Assembly (NCBI RefSeq): GCF_005503555.1 | Contig: NZ_SCNG01000002.1 | Coordinates: 124,001 to 188,000 of the forward strand | Direction of reading: 5' to 3' | DNA length: 64,000 nt | Source of the DNA: Rudaea sp. 3F27F6 | GTDB lineage: Bacteria; Pseudomonadota; Gammaproteobacteria; Xanthomonadales; Rhodanobacteraceae | In this document: positions 52,515-61,047 of the stretch, piece by piece | Numbering within the stretch: position 1 is the first letter of the stretch | How the letters are laid out: each line of letters starts with the position of its first letter | Made by a program: the position numbers and the translations under genes | The notes under the pieces: model-generated | Seen by the model: the letters and a program-made list of their open reading frames with translations, nothing else | Database searches by the model: none | What the model was told of the DNA's origin: nothing

Positions 52515-53189
52515 ATGCATGCGTGCCGTTCGTTGATTCTCTGTTTTGTCACCGGATTGTTTGTAGCGTGCGTGAAAGCGCCGCCGCCTGTCGCCGCCCC
52601 TCCCGCGCCAACTCTGGCACCGGCACCAGCAGCCATCACCGCAGCGCCGCCGCCTGCGCCGAGCAGCACGCCGGCGACCGCGAGCAACAGCGCCTCCGCC
52701 GACACGTCCGCCACGGACGAAGGCAGCGACTACAAGATTCAAAAGCACAAACCCGATGCGCAGGGTTACACCGAACTCGACTGGCTCGCGATGATGCCGC
52801 GCGACGAACTCGAATCGCTCAAGGAAGCTGCCGGCACGATCGTGCACACCGGCAAGAAGCGCATGAAGCAGTTCGGCAGCTATCGCATCGTGCCCGACGT
52901 GCTCAGCCACAGAATCAAGCTGCCCGGCTACGTCGTGCCGATCGAGAGCGACGACAAAGGCAGAATGACGGAATTCTTCTTCGTGCCGTTCTTCGGCGCC
53001 TGCATCCACGTTCCGCCGCCGCCGCCGAACCAGATCGTCTACGCGCGCCTGTCCAAGCCGATCAAGGCGCCCGAAATTTGGGAGGCCTACATGCTCAAGG
53101 GCGAACTGCGCGAAGAAAAAATCCTCAATCTCACGGCGAGTTCCGCCTACTCGATGAACGATGCGACACTCGAACCGTACAAAGGTTGA
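52515..53189 (+). CDS. DUF3299 lipoprotein of the zinc island (copy 1)
   Basis: 224 aa. Lipobox LFVACVK (Cys about 19) followed by a Pro/Ala linker (about 22-70). The DUF3299 domain (about 80-224) includes YTELDWLAMMPRDELESL, KLPGYVVPIESDDKGRMTEF and [20 protein letters not shown], the conserved Cys-His signature. Overlaps the next gene by 29 bp. Vibrio Zur-regulated clusters carry DUF3299 proteins in the same position, so it is probably an envelope component of the ABC system. Confidence 0.85.
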   Translation: MHACRSLILCFVTGLFVACVKAPPPVAAPPAPTLAPAPAAITAAPPPAPSSTPATASNSASADTSATDEGSDYKIQKHKPDAQGYTELDWLAMMPRDELESLKEAAGTIVHTGKKRMKQFGSYRIVPDVLSHRIKLPGYVVPIESDDKGRMTEFFFVPFFGACIHVPPPPPNQIVYARLSKPIKAPEIWEAYMLKGELREEKILNLTASSAYSMNDATLEPYKG

Positions 53190-53784
53190 GCGGCCGTACG
53201 CCGCCAAGGCAGGACTGGGCCTGATCGTGCTCGCCTGGTGCGTCGGCGCGAACGCGCCCGCCGCAGCCGCCGACAAGGCATTTCCGGCGATAGACTGGAG
53301 CGAAATGCTGCCGGCCGACGATGTGCATCTTTCCCGTGCCGGCCTCGCGGCCAACTTCGCGCGCAAGAGAGGCTTCGAGGAAATTGACAGCAGCAGCGCC
53401 GGCTACGGCATCGGCGCCGAGCAGAGCGCCGCCTCGATCAATCATTCCGGCTCCACGCCCGCACTGCAGTTCGGTTCGTTCAAGACGGTCAAGACGCTCG
53501 ACGGCCGCCGCGCCACGCTGTCCGGTTTCGTCGTGCCGGTCGAAACCGACGACCAGGGCAGGATGACGGAATTTCTTTTCGTGCCGTTCTTCGGCGCCTG
53601 CATCCATGTGCCACCGCCGCCGCCGAATCAGATGGTTTACGCGCGTCTCGCCAAGCCGATGCCGGCACCGGAAATCGCCGACGCCTACGAACTGCAGGGC
53701 ACCCTGCGCGTCAAGCGTTTCGATGCAGAAGTGGCAAGCGCCGCTTACGCGATGGAGGGCGCCGTGCTGGTGCTGAAAAAATGA
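53161..53784 (+). CDS. DUF3299 exported protein of the zinc island (copy 2)
   Basis: 207 aa with a signal peptide (hydrophobic [19 protein letters not shown], cleavage near AAA-DK) but no lipobox. The domain (about 45-207) repeats the signature of copy 1: [20 protein letters not shown] then [20 protein letters not shown]. The two adjacent genes are paralogues that differ in anchoring, one lipoprotein and one soluble periplasmic, which suggests a two-part complex rather than redundancy (inference). Confidence 0.85.
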   Translation: MRHSNRTKVERPYAAKAGLGLIVLAWCVGANAPAAAADKAFPAIDWSEMLPADDVHLSRAGLAANFARKRGFEEIDSSSAGYGIGAEQSAASINHSGSTPALQFGSFKTVKTLDGRRATLSGFVVPVETDDQGRMTEFLFVPFFGACIHVPPPPPNQMVYARLAKPMPAPEIADAYELQGTLRVKRFDAEVASAAYAMEGAVLVLKK

Positions 53785-53905
53785 CAACGAGAGCGAGACT
53801 CAACGATATGCAGCGGATTTCCGTAACTCAACCTCGGCAGTGCGTATGCAACGCCGCAGCGCCCAATCGGACCTCATCAGATACGACTCGCACGGAGGCC
53901 GCACG

Positions 53906-55183
53906 ATGACCGCGCTGCAGTTGCCCGTCACTGTGTTGTCCGGCTTCCTCGGCGCCGGCAAGACCACCGTGCTCAACCATATTCTCGCCAATCGCGAGGG
54001 CCGCCGCGTCGCGGTGATCGTCAACGACATGAGCGAGATCAACATCGATGCGGCCCTGCTGCGCGAAGGCGACGCGGCGCTGAGCCGTACCGAAGAGAAG
54101 CTCGTCGAATTCAGCAACGGCTGCATCTGCTGCACCTTGCGCGACGACTTGATGCGCGAGGTGAGCCGCCTCGCCGCCGAGGGCCGCTTCGACTACCTCC
54201 TGATCGAATCCACCGGCATCGGCGAGCCGTTGCCTGTGGCGGCGACCTTCCATGTGCGCGACGAGGACGGCTTCAGCCTTGCCGACGTGGCGCGCCTCGA
54301 CACCATGGTCACCGTTGTCGACAGCAGCCGCTTCCTCGCCGACTTCGGCTCGACCGACCGCCTGTTCGATCGCGGCGAAACGGCCGGCGAAGGCGACGAG
54401 CGCACCCTGGTCAATCTGCTCACCGAGCAGGTCGAGTTCGCCGACGTGATCGTGGTGAACAAGTGCGACCTGCTCGATGCCGAGCAGCGCAGCTTGCTGC
54501 GCCGCGTGTTGCGCGCGCTCAATCGCGATGCACGCATCGTCGAAGCCGAACATGGCCGCGTACCGCTCGCACAGATGCTCGACACCGGCCTGTTCGACTA
54601 CGAGCGCGCGCAGACCGCGCCGGGCTGGGCGAAGGAATTGCTCGGCCAGCACACGCCGGAAAGCGAGGCCTACGGCATCACCAGTTTCGTCTATGCGCAG
54701 CGGCGGCCGTTCCATCCGGCGCGCTTCCAAGACTTGCTGCTGCGCGGAATTCCCGGCGTGCTGCGCGCCAAGGGTTTCTTCTGGGTAGCCAGCCGCATGG
54801 ACTGGGTCGGCGAACTCGTCGTGGCCGGCGGCGCCACGCAGACGCGGCCGGCCGGCCACTGGTGGGCGAGCGCGCATCGTTCGCGCCATAGCCTGCCTCG
54901 CCTGCCGTTCGTACGCGCCGATGCCGACACGCGGCCGCCGACTGCCGATGAGTTGCCCGACACGGAACAGCGCGCGGCGCTGACGCGCCAATGGCGAACG
55001 CCCTATGGCGATCGGCGCCAGGAACTCGTCTTGATCGGCGTCGACCTGCCCGAAAGCGCGATCCGCAGCGCGCTCGACGACTGCCTGCTCAGCGAACCGG
55101 AATGGCGCGCCGGTCCGGCCGCATGGGCACGGCTGCCCGATCCGCTTCCCGTATGGACAGCGGACCACCGGCAGGCTTCGTGA
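53906..55183 (+). CDS. CobW/COG0523-family metal GTPase (ZigA/YeiR-like)
   Basis: 425 aa from ATG 53906 (GGAGG 7 nt upstream). P-loop GFLGAGKTT (13-21), the metal-binding CxCC motif in [11 protein letters not shown] (Cys73, 75, 76), [12 protein letters not shown] and the guanine-specificity NKCDLLD are intact, followed by the CobW C-terminal domain (about 260-400; [23 protein letters not shown]). COG0523 GTPases are zinc metallochaperones often under Zur. Same strand and spacing as the zinc ABC genes, so probably in the same regulon. Confidence 0.93.
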   Translation: MTALQLPVTVLSGFLGAGKTTVLNHILANREGRRVAVIVNDMSEINIDAALLREGDAALSRTEEKLVEFSNGCICCTLRDDLMREVSRLAAEGRFDYLLIESTGIGEPLPVAATFHVRDEDGFSLADVARLDTMVTVVDSSRFLADFGSTDRLFDRGETAGEGDERTLVNLLTEQVEFADVIVVNKCDLLDAEQRSLLRRVLRALNRDARIVEAEHGRVPLAQMLDTGLFDYERAQTAPGWAKELLGQHTPESEAYGITSFVYAQRRPFHPARFQDLLLRGIPGVLRAKGFFWVASRMDWVGELVVAGGATQTRPAGHWWASAHRSRHSLPRLPFVRADADTRPPTADELPDTEQRAALTRQWRTPYGDRRQELVLIGVDLPESAIRSALDDCLLSEPEWRAGPAAWARLPDPLPVWTADHRQAS

Positions 55184-55995
55184 CGCGTGTCCCGCTGCCT
55201 GCTCACCGCCGCGGCCGCGTCGTGCCGCCGGCCGCGCTCGCCGCGGTCATCCTTGCGGCAGGAATTCTGTACACCTGGAAAATCGGTGCGCCGGGGCGTG
55301 CATCGCGGCAGACGCCAGCAACGGCCATGGCGTCGGTCACGGATGCAACAGACGCGCCGCTCGACGGCGGCGACGCAATCGAGCCGGCGCAACGCAATGC
55401 GCTCGGTGCACTCTTGCTCGCGCGCGAAGATTTCGCCAGCGATTTCCGCTTCCTGTTGGCCGCGAGTCTGCGCGACCGCTGCGCGCCGGCACATGCCCAC
55501 GAATTGGCGCGCATGGCCATCGCCGCCGGCGTGCCGGTACTCGCCGACGCCAAGACCGCGCTGACCGAGCATCCCGAGCTTCGTCATCCTGCCTACGCTC
55601 TGGTCAGCCGCCTCGCGGCGACCGCGCCTTGTGGGACGATCGTGCATGTCGCCGTCGGCAAGTTCGCGATGGACCTCGATCTGGAACGCTACGCGGCCAT
55701 GTTCCCGGACAGTTACTTCACGCCCGATCTCGACTCACCGCCGTCCGACATCGCCGGCCGCGACTTGCGCGAGCGCGCCGCCGATCCGTGCACGCCGGTC
55801 GTCTACGCCGCGCTGCCGCTGAACACCGAGCGTACTTGGCAATGCACCGGGCTGCGCGCCACACTGCGCCGGCGTTTGCGCGTCACCTGCGCCGACGCGC
55901 TGCGCGAGGGCTCCCCCGTCGATGCGCGCATGAGCGCCCGGCTGGTCGCCTCCATCCGCGATGAATTGCAGCAACTGCCATCGATATGCCGATGA
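55180..55995 (+). CDS. Membrane-anchored protein of unknown function
   Basis: About 271 aa from GTG 55180, which shares GTGA with the CobW stop; ATG 55153 in frame would add 9 residues and is equally possible. One N-terminal membrane segment ([17 protein letters not shown]) then a soluble domain of about 230 residues, probably periplasmic, with six Cys (RCAPAH, APCGTI, DPCTP, WQCTGL, VTCADA, SICR). No family recognised. Overlaps the cdh gene by 10 bp, so zinc GTPase, this protein and cdh look co-translated. Confidence 0.7.
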   Translation: MTRVPLPAHRRGRVVPPAALAAVILAAGILYTWKIGAPGRASRQTPATAMASVTDATDAPLDGGDAIEPAQRNALGALLLAREDFASDFRFLLAASLRDRCAPAHAHELARMAIAAGVPVLADAKTALTEHPELRHPAYALVSRLAATAPCGTIVHVAVGKFAMDLDLERYAAMFPDSYFTPDLDSPPSDIAGRDLRERAADPCTPVVYAALPLNTERTWQCTGLRATLRRRLRVTCADALREGSPVDARMSARLVASIRDELQQLPSICR

Positions 55996-56810
55996 TGCTC
56001 GCCCGCATTTTTCCCGCCGTAGCGTTCGCCGTCGCTGCTTCGATCGGCGCGTGCTCGATTCTGCATGCGGCAGAGCCGCAAACCGACGATGCGCATAACG
56101 AATCGCGCAGCAAGCTCTGGCATCTGGTCCACGACATCTGCGTACCGGCAGCCGCGAAAGCAACCTATCCGCCGTCACCCTGCGCCGAAGTCGATGCCGC
56201 CGAGCGCGCGGCGCAAGGCTACGCCGTTCTCAAAGACCGCAGCGGACGTTTCCAGTATTTGGTAATGCCGTTGGCGCGCATCACTGGCATCGAAAGTCCC
56301 GCTCTGCTCGCAGCGGACGCACCGAACTACTTCGCCGACGCCTGGAACGCGCGCTTTTACGTTGAAGCGGCCCGGCATCTCGCATTGCCTCGCGACGCAC
56401 TCGTGGTGATCGTGAACTCCACCCAAGGCCGTTCGCAGGATCACCTGCATTTGCACGTAGGCTGCATCCGGCCCGAGGTGCGCGATGCGCTGCGGCGACT
56501 GCTGCCGACGCTCGACGAACAGTGGCGGACGCTGCCGCAGCCTTTGCCGCCGGACGGGCAGAAATATCGGGCGAGATGGGCCGCCGGCGAGTCGCTGTCG
56601 ATCAACCCGTTCAAATCGTTGGCGTCCGCACTTTCCGCCGGCGATCGCATGGCGCTGCACAGCCTGGTGATGACCGGCGCGCGCTCCGCCGACGGCCAGC
56701 CCGGCTTCATCCTGCTCAGTGCGCGTGCCGATGCAGTGAAAGGCGATCGCGGCAATAGCGACGAACTGCAGGATCTCGACTGCGCCGTCGCCGATGAAGT
56801 CGCGCATTGA
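55986..56810 (+). CDS. cdh: CDP-diacylglycerol pyrophosphatase
   Basis: 274 aa. Signal/anchor at 1-30. The Cdh block LWHLVHDICVPAA (44-56), PSPCAEVD, FQYLVMPLARITGIESPALL and the HIT-like catalytic triad HLHLH at 153-157 in SQDHLHLHVGCI are intact. Hydrolyses CDP-diacylglycerol to phosphatidate and CMP at the membrane. The 3' end is duplicated in degenerate form at about 60.8-61.0 kb, directly before a phospholipase D gene. The DNA following this intact copy is a decayed relative of that phospholipase gene. Confidence 0.92.
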   Translation: MPMMLARIFPAVAFAVAASIGACSILHAAEPQTDDAHNESRSKLWHLVHDICVPAAAKATYPPSPCAEVDAAERAAQGYAVLKDRSGRFQYLVMPLARITGIESPALLAADAPNYFADAWNARFYVEAARHLALPRDALVVIVNSTQGRSQDHLHLHVGCIRPEVRDALRRLLPTLDEQWRTLPQPLPPDGQKYRARWAAGESLSINPFKSLASALSAGDRMALHSLVMTGARSADGQPGFILLSARADAVKGDRGNSDELQDLDCAVADEVAH

Positions 56811-56829
56811 CAGACAGTCGCGTCGACAC

Positions 56830-57054
56830 ATGAAGATTTACTGCGCATCCGACTCGCCCCCTGCGAAACGTCGGGGTTGTAGCAATTCGGCCGCGACACT
56901 ACGAATCTTGTTTTCGCCACTCCGCTGTCCGCTTGCGCGGCGGCGGGGCCTTCGAGCAGCGCATAGCGACGAAGTCCCTACGCCGATTCAAGCCGCCGCA
57001 ACCAATGCGGCTCCGGTACGCCCAGGCGGCCGAACTTTCCATACCAGTTCGTAG
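56830..57054 (+). pseudogene. Decayed 5' part of a phospholipase D-like gene
   Basis: ATG 56830 lies exactly 20 nt after the cdh stop, the same offset as the intact PLD start (61048) from the cdh-fragment stop. The sequences stay colinear: GCAATTC at +72 here and +73 there; TCGCC-CTCCGCT at +104 and +105. The encoded signal-like region (ILFSPLRCPLARRRG) is a scrambled version of the PLD signal (ALLFAAPLLANAGPPP). A stop occurs at 57052-57054. Similarity fades by about 57.1 kb. Confidence 0.6.
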
Positions 57055-57507
57055 AACGCGGCCTGCAAGCTGTCCATCTCGCGACGGCCTTCATCGATCT
57101 TCCCCCCGCCTCGGACTGCTTCAACGCGAACGCACTCCGCTTTTCGGCGAACTTCCACTTTCCCCAGGCGACCGACCCTTCGTGGAAGCTGAGGCGTGGT
57201 TACGTGTTCTGCTTGCAATCGATCGTATTTACTCGGGCGCAGTTGCAACGGGCGTAGACCTTCCCCTCCGCGGGCGATCGCCGGAAGACGGCGCGCAAGA
57301 AGAGGAACGAGACATAGATCATCTTTTTGGTTGAAAATATGTGACCGATTATTCAAAATACAGGTATTCCTTTCCCGTTTGGGGCAGGGAAAGTGCCTTG
57401 GAATGTTCGTCTGCGTTTCGTGCTTCGTCAGAAGCGCGACGTCTGGATTTGACTGAATTCGCTCGACCGACCGTCTCGCGTAGCCAAGGCCATACAGGGC
57501 GGAAAGT
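57055..57507. other. Intergenic region before the PAS-GTPase-roadblock cassette
   Basis: About 450 bp. The left part may hold further unrecognisable phospholipase remnant. 57315-57375 is AT-rich (TGAAAATATGTGACCGATTA) and is the likely promoter area for the cassette. No intact gene seen. Confidence 0.45.
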
Positions 57508-58287
57508 ATGAGCACCGAGGGCACGCAATTTGAAAACCGGCTGATCCGCGCCGCACTGGACGCGGCCAACATCGGTCTTTTGGTCGTGGCGGATGACGGC
57601 AACGTCGTCATGATGGAAGGGGCGGTTGCACATACGCTGTTCGCACCTGTCGAGATTTTCATCGGGCAACCGTATCGCCGACTCTTCATCACCGGGAAAC
57701 TTCCGCACGACGGGCATGAGCTTTTTTCCGTGCACGCAGACGAGATCTCGACCGAGACCACGGTAGAACTCGACGGAGGCAAGCAGACCACCTTGCTTTT
57801 CCAGGCACGTACCGTTGCCAAGTCGAATGAACTGGATCGATATCGCGTCGTTTCGGTGATCGACTTAAGCCGCTTTGGCACGACGCGCAGCCGTGCCTAC
57901 GAGCTGCGCCGCCAGCTCGACGCTCTCAACAGTGCCGTCATGCTTGCCGATGCGCGGCAACCCGATATGCCGATCGTGGGCGTCAGCCAGCGCTTCGAGC
58001 AATTGACCGGTTATCCAGCCGATTCTGCATTCGGCGGCAGCCACCACTTTCTCCAAGGCGATCAGAAGAACGGCGAAGCCGCGGGTCAACTGGCGGAAGC
58101 CATTCAATTTCAGCAAAGCTGCCACGTCGTCGTCGAAACCGTGCGCAAGGACGGTTCTTCGTCTTTGAACGAAGTGTTCATTTCCCCGCTTTTCGATGCC
58201 GCGGGAAAGCTGACCCACTACGTCAGCGTGCAGCAGGAATGCGCCGACCGTGTCGTCGGTCCGGCGTCCAAGGGAGTACAGAAATGA
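57508..58287 (+). CDS. Tandem PAS sensor protein; second PAS is LOV-like without the adduct cysteine
   Basis: 259 aa, no signal peptide or membrane segment. PAS-1 at about 10-125 (AALDAANIGLLVVADDGNVV; IGQPYRRLF). PAS-2 at about 135-250 follows the LOV pattern closely: DMPIVGVSQRFEQLTGYP, GGSHHFLQGDQ, VRKDGSSSLNEVFISPLFDA and LTHYVSVQQECAD. Where LOV domains have G-x-N-C-R-F-L-Q, this has G-G-S-H-H-F-L-Q, so the photo-adduct Cys is His and the preceding Asn is Ser. No kinase, GGDEF or HTH output is attached. Its stop shares ATGA with the next gene. Proposed input of the GTPase cassette. Confidence 0.85.
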   Translation: MSTEGTQFENRLIRAALDAANIGLLVVADDGNVVMMEGAVAHTLFAPVEIFIGQPYRRLFITGKLPHDGHELFSVHADEISTETTVELDGGKQTTLLFQARTVAKSNELDRYRVVSVIDLSRFGTTRSRAYELRRQLDALNSAVMLADARQPDMPIVGVSQRFEQLTGYPADSAFGGSHHFLQGDQKNGEAAGQLAEAIQFQQSCHVVVETVRKDGSSSLNEVFISPLFDAAGKLTHYVSVQQECADRVVGPASKGVQK

Positions 58288-59288
58288 GTGCGATGCTGTC
58301 GACACGCCGCGTTGCGGTATCCGGCGCACGCTTGCGCAGCGAATTGCTTTTCCGCTCGATGCTGCGCGTCTCCAATACGCGCACGCAAGACACATGGACG
58401 TTCTGCGACGCCTCCAACGAGGCAGATGTCGTACTTTGCGGCAACGGCACGCCGAATGAAGCCGTACCCCGCAAGTCCGGCGCCAAGCAAATCCTCGTCG
58501 ATCTGTCCGATCTCGATACGCGCGTTTCCGGCGAAAAGTTGCGATTGAACGAGCCGATCCGCATTACCGACGTCATCGCACTGCTCGACGCTGCATCGTC
58601 GCGATTGGCTCAGCGGGCACGGCCGCAGGCCGAACCACAGCCGGCGCGGGCGGAAAACGGAAGTTTCGCGTTTGCCCTCGCGCTGCGCGATCTTTTCGCC
58701 AACGGCAGTCCCGATGTGCACGGGATCGAGGCGAACGATCAGGTCCTGTATGTGATTCCCGCTTCGCGATCCTTCTTCACGACGGAATCCGCCGACGATG
58801 AGGAGACCGTGAGCCGGCTTCTGCTCTCCGCTCAGGCAGCGAAGACTGCGCAACTCAAGCGACATCAGATTCGCGAATTGGAGCAGTCCGGCGCACTGCC
58901 GAAGCCGATCAACGCGCTGCTGTGGCGAGCGGGGCATGAAGGATCTCAAGGCCGATTGCTGCCCGGCCTTGGCGAAAGCGACCGTTTCCACCTCAAGCGC
59001 TGGCCGGATTTCGGCAAGCTGAGCCATACCCCGGGCGAATTGAGATTGACTCCGTATCTCGTCCGCGCGCCGCGCACGCTCGACGAACTGGAAACGATCG
59101 GCAAAATATCGAGGGCCGAAGTGTGCGCCTACATTAATGCCTGCGCCTTGCTCGATCTGATCGAGGTCAAGGCACCCGTATCGCAGGTAGGCTCCGTCAT
59201 CGCGAAGACAGAGCCAGTCGTTGTAAAGGAAAAGCGCAAAGTTTTCTCGGGCGTACTCGGCTCGATTCGCGCGATCCTCGGCATCTAG
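58284..59288 (+). CDS. Orphan cytoplasmic protein of the GTPase cassette, winged-helix-like C-terminus
   Basis: 334 aa from ATG 58284 (GGGAG 7 nt upstream, ATGA overlap with the PAS gene). Residues about 1-115 are alpha/beta with a receiver-like feel (DVVLCGNG; KQILVDLSDLDTRVSG). A Pro/Ala linker follows, then about 125-245 of unknown fold. About 255-305 (PYLVRAPRTLDELETIGKIS; RAEVCAYINACALLDLIEVK) looks like a winged helix, as in effector proteins of roadblock/GTPase modules. No family recognised. Position between sensor and GTPase suggests an adaptor or effector (inference). Confidence 0.75.
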   Translation: MSAMLSTRRVAVSGARLRSELLFRSMLRVSNTRTQDTWTFCDASNEADVVLCGNGTPNEAVPRKSGAKQILVDLSDLDTRVSGEKLRLNEPIRITDVIALLDAASSRLAQRARPQAEPQPARAENGSFAFALALRDLFANGSPDVHGIEANDQVLYVIPASRSFFTTESADDEETVSRLLLSAQAAKTAQLKRHQIRELEQSGALPKPINALLWRAGHEGSQGRLLPGLGESDRFHLKRWPDFGKLSHTPGELRLTPYLVRAPRTLDELETIGKISRAEVCAYINACALLDLIEVKAPVSQVGSVIAKTEPVVVKEKRKVFSGVLGSIRAILGI

Positions 59289-59307
59289 GATCACGCGAAC
59301 GACGGCA

Positions 59308-59856
59308 ATGAAAGAATACAAATTGATCTTCACCGGCAGAATGGGCGCCGGCAAGACGACGGCGATTGCTGCGATCAGCGAAATCCCGCCGGTGCAAACC
59401 GACGTAACGAACAACGATCGTCCTGCCCATGCCAAGGCAACCACCACCGTCGCGCTCGACTACGGCGAGGTGACGCTGCCGCACGGCGACAAATTGCGTC
59501 TGTATGGCACTCCGGGCCAGTCGCGCTTCGACTTCATGTGGAAAATTCTCAGCGAAGGCGCGCTCGGCGTCATCGTGCTCATTGACAACAGCGCACCCGA
59601 TCCGCTGGCGGACATGCGCGAATATCTCGACGCTTTTCGCGACATCGTCTCGAGTTCGCGCGCGATCGTCGGCGTGGGGCGCTGCGACACGCATCCGGTT
59701 CCGGGTATCGATTCTTTCTGCGAAGCCGCAAAGGAGATGGCGTTGTCCGTGCCCGTCATGTCCGTTGACGTGCGCCGGCGAGAGGATGTGCTGCTGATGC
59801 TGGAGGTCCTGTTCCACCAGATCGAGGCGGCGGAAGCGGACGAAGCATTGTCCTGA
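59308..59856 (+). CDS. MglA/COG2229-like small GTPase
   Basis: 182 aa, single G domain. G1 P-loop GRMGAGKTTAI (about 10-20). The switch II/G3 motif is LYGTPGQSRFDFMWKILSEG, with Gly-Thr in place of the canonical Asp, as in COG2229 proteins. The specificity region reads VGVGRCDTHPV rather than N/TKxD, so nucleotide preference is uncertain. MglA-type GTPases are switched by roadblock partners, two of which are encoded directly downstream. Confidence 0.88.
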   Translation: MKEYKLIFTGRMGAGKTTAIAAISEIPPVQTDVTNNDRPAHAKATTTVALDYGEVTLPHGDKLRLYGTPGQSRFDFMWKILSEGALGVIVLIDNSAPDPLADMREYLDAFRDIVSSSRAIVGVGRCDTHPVPGIDSFCEAAKEMALSVPVMSVDVRRREDVLLMLEVLFHQIEAAEADEALS

Positions 59857-59880
59857 AAGAAAGATGGGGAAAACGGTGCA

Positions 59881-60291
59881 ATGAATACGATTGCGGATAA
59901 GGACTACGCCGCCGAGGCGGCGGTGTGCCAACGCCATGTCGATAGCCTGGTCGCGACGCATACGGGGATACGCGGCGCGGTCATCGCCACTACCGACGGC
60001 TTTGAAATCGCCGCGCACGTCGACTCGAGCGTGTCGGTGGCGAAACTCGCGGCAATGGTCAGTTCGCTGTCCGCCTTGAGTGAAGCGGTCTCGCGCGAAA
60101 GCAAGATCGGCAGCAGCCGCGACTTGATGATCGATGCGGAAAGCGGACGCCTATTGCTGGTGGACGCCTCGACCGGGGCGCGCAAGCGCGTGTTGGCAGT
60201 CCTTTGCGACAACCGCGAAACGCTGGGGCAAGCGCTGTGGGCCGTGCGCAGCTGCCGCGAAGCGATTTTGCGCGAACTCGAAGGACACTGA
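59881..60291 (+). CDS. Roadblock/LC7-domain protein 1
   Basis: 136 aa, one roadblock/LC7 domain (about 15-130): HVDSLVATHTGIRGAVIATT, DGFEIAAHVDSSVSVAKLAA and LLLVDASTGARKRVLAVLCD. Bacterial roadblock proteins such as MglB act as GTPase-activating or exchange partners of MglA-like GTPases. It begins 25 bp after the GTPase stop. Differs clearly from roadblock protein 2, so they may form a heterodimer or act in opposite directions (inference). Confidence 0.9.
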   Translation: MNTIADKDYAAEAAVCQRHVDSLVATHTGIRGAVIATTDGFEIAAHVDSSVSVAKLAAMVSSLSALSEAVSRESKIGSSRDLMIDAESGRLLLVDASTGARKRVLAVLCDNRETLGQALWAVRSCREAILRELEGH

Positions 60292-60415
60292 CGAAATCCG
60301 TCCAGCGGCGACATCGCCGCCGGAGGTGAAACCAGGGAAGAAGTGCGTCGACCCTGGGGGTGGTTTGATCGATCGATGCACACATTCATTTTGCAATTTC
60401 AACGAGGATTTTTTC

Positions 60416-60775
60416 ATGGCAAATCTGAACGATTCTTTGCAAGCGCTGATGCAGGTCGATGGAGCGATGTGCGTCGCCCTGGTCGACTCGAACAGCGGCA
60501 TGATGCTTGGCAGCGCGGGCTCGGGCGTGGATCTGGAAATCGCCGCCGCCGGCAATACCGAAGTGGTTCGAGCCAAGCTCAAGACAATGAAGGGCCTCGG
60601 GCTCAACGATAAGATCGAAGATATTCTTATCACCCTCGGCAAGCACTACCACATCATCCGTCCGGTCGTTTCCAAGGCCGGCCTGTTCCTCTATGTCGTG
60701 CTCGACAAGGCCAAGGCCAACCTAGCCCTGGCCCGTCGCAGCACCCAGGACGTCGAGCAAGCGCTCACGGTCTGA
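60416..60775 (+). CDS. Roadblock/LC7-domain protein 2
   Basis: 119 aa from ATG 60416 (GAGGA upstream). The single domain spans nearly the full length: LNDSLQALMQVDGAMCVALV, DSNSGMMLGSAGSG, KIEDILITLGKHYHIIRPV and GLFLYVVLDKAKANLALARR. A 124-bp gap separates it from roadblock 1, longer than other gaps in the cassette, so it may have extra local control. Last gene of the cassette; the cdh fragment follows. Confidence 0.9.
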   Translation: MANLNDSLQALMQVDGAMCVALVDSNSGMMLGSAGSGVDLEIAAAGNTEVVRAKLKTMKGLGLNDKIEDILITLGKHYHIIRPVVSKAGLFLYVVLDKAKANLALARRSTQDVEQALTV

Positions 60776-60791
60776 TCGTCCCTCGTCGCCG

Positions 60792-61028
60792 ATGCCGTGC
60801 ACGACTGTGTGCGCGGCACGGCGAATCCCGCAGCCGCGTTGCCTCGGCCATTTCGAAGAATTCCATGCCAGGGCCTTGCACAGCCTGGCGATCACCGACG
60901 CGCATTCCGAAGACCGCCGGCCCGGTTTCATCCTAGTGAGCGCGCGCGATGCGACCAAACGCGACCGCGGCAATAGCGACGAACTGCAGGATCTCACCTG
61001 TACCATTGCCGATCATCCGACGCATTGA
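60792..61028 (+). pseudogene. cdh 3'-end fragment (CDP-diacylglycerol pyrophosphatase remnant)
   Basis: The C-terminal part (about 60870-61028) encodes LHSLAITDAHSEDRRPGFIL, then VSARDA and RGNSDELQDLTCTIADHPTH. It lines up with residues 220-274 of the intact cdh at 55986-56810 (HSLVMTGARSADGQPGFILL; RGNSDELQDLDCAVADE). An exact stretch of about 30 nt is shared (ending CTGCAGGATCTC). The catalytic HxHxH half is missing, so it cannot be active. Confidence 0.85.
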
Positions 61029-61047
61029 TGGACAGGACGGTCAACGA

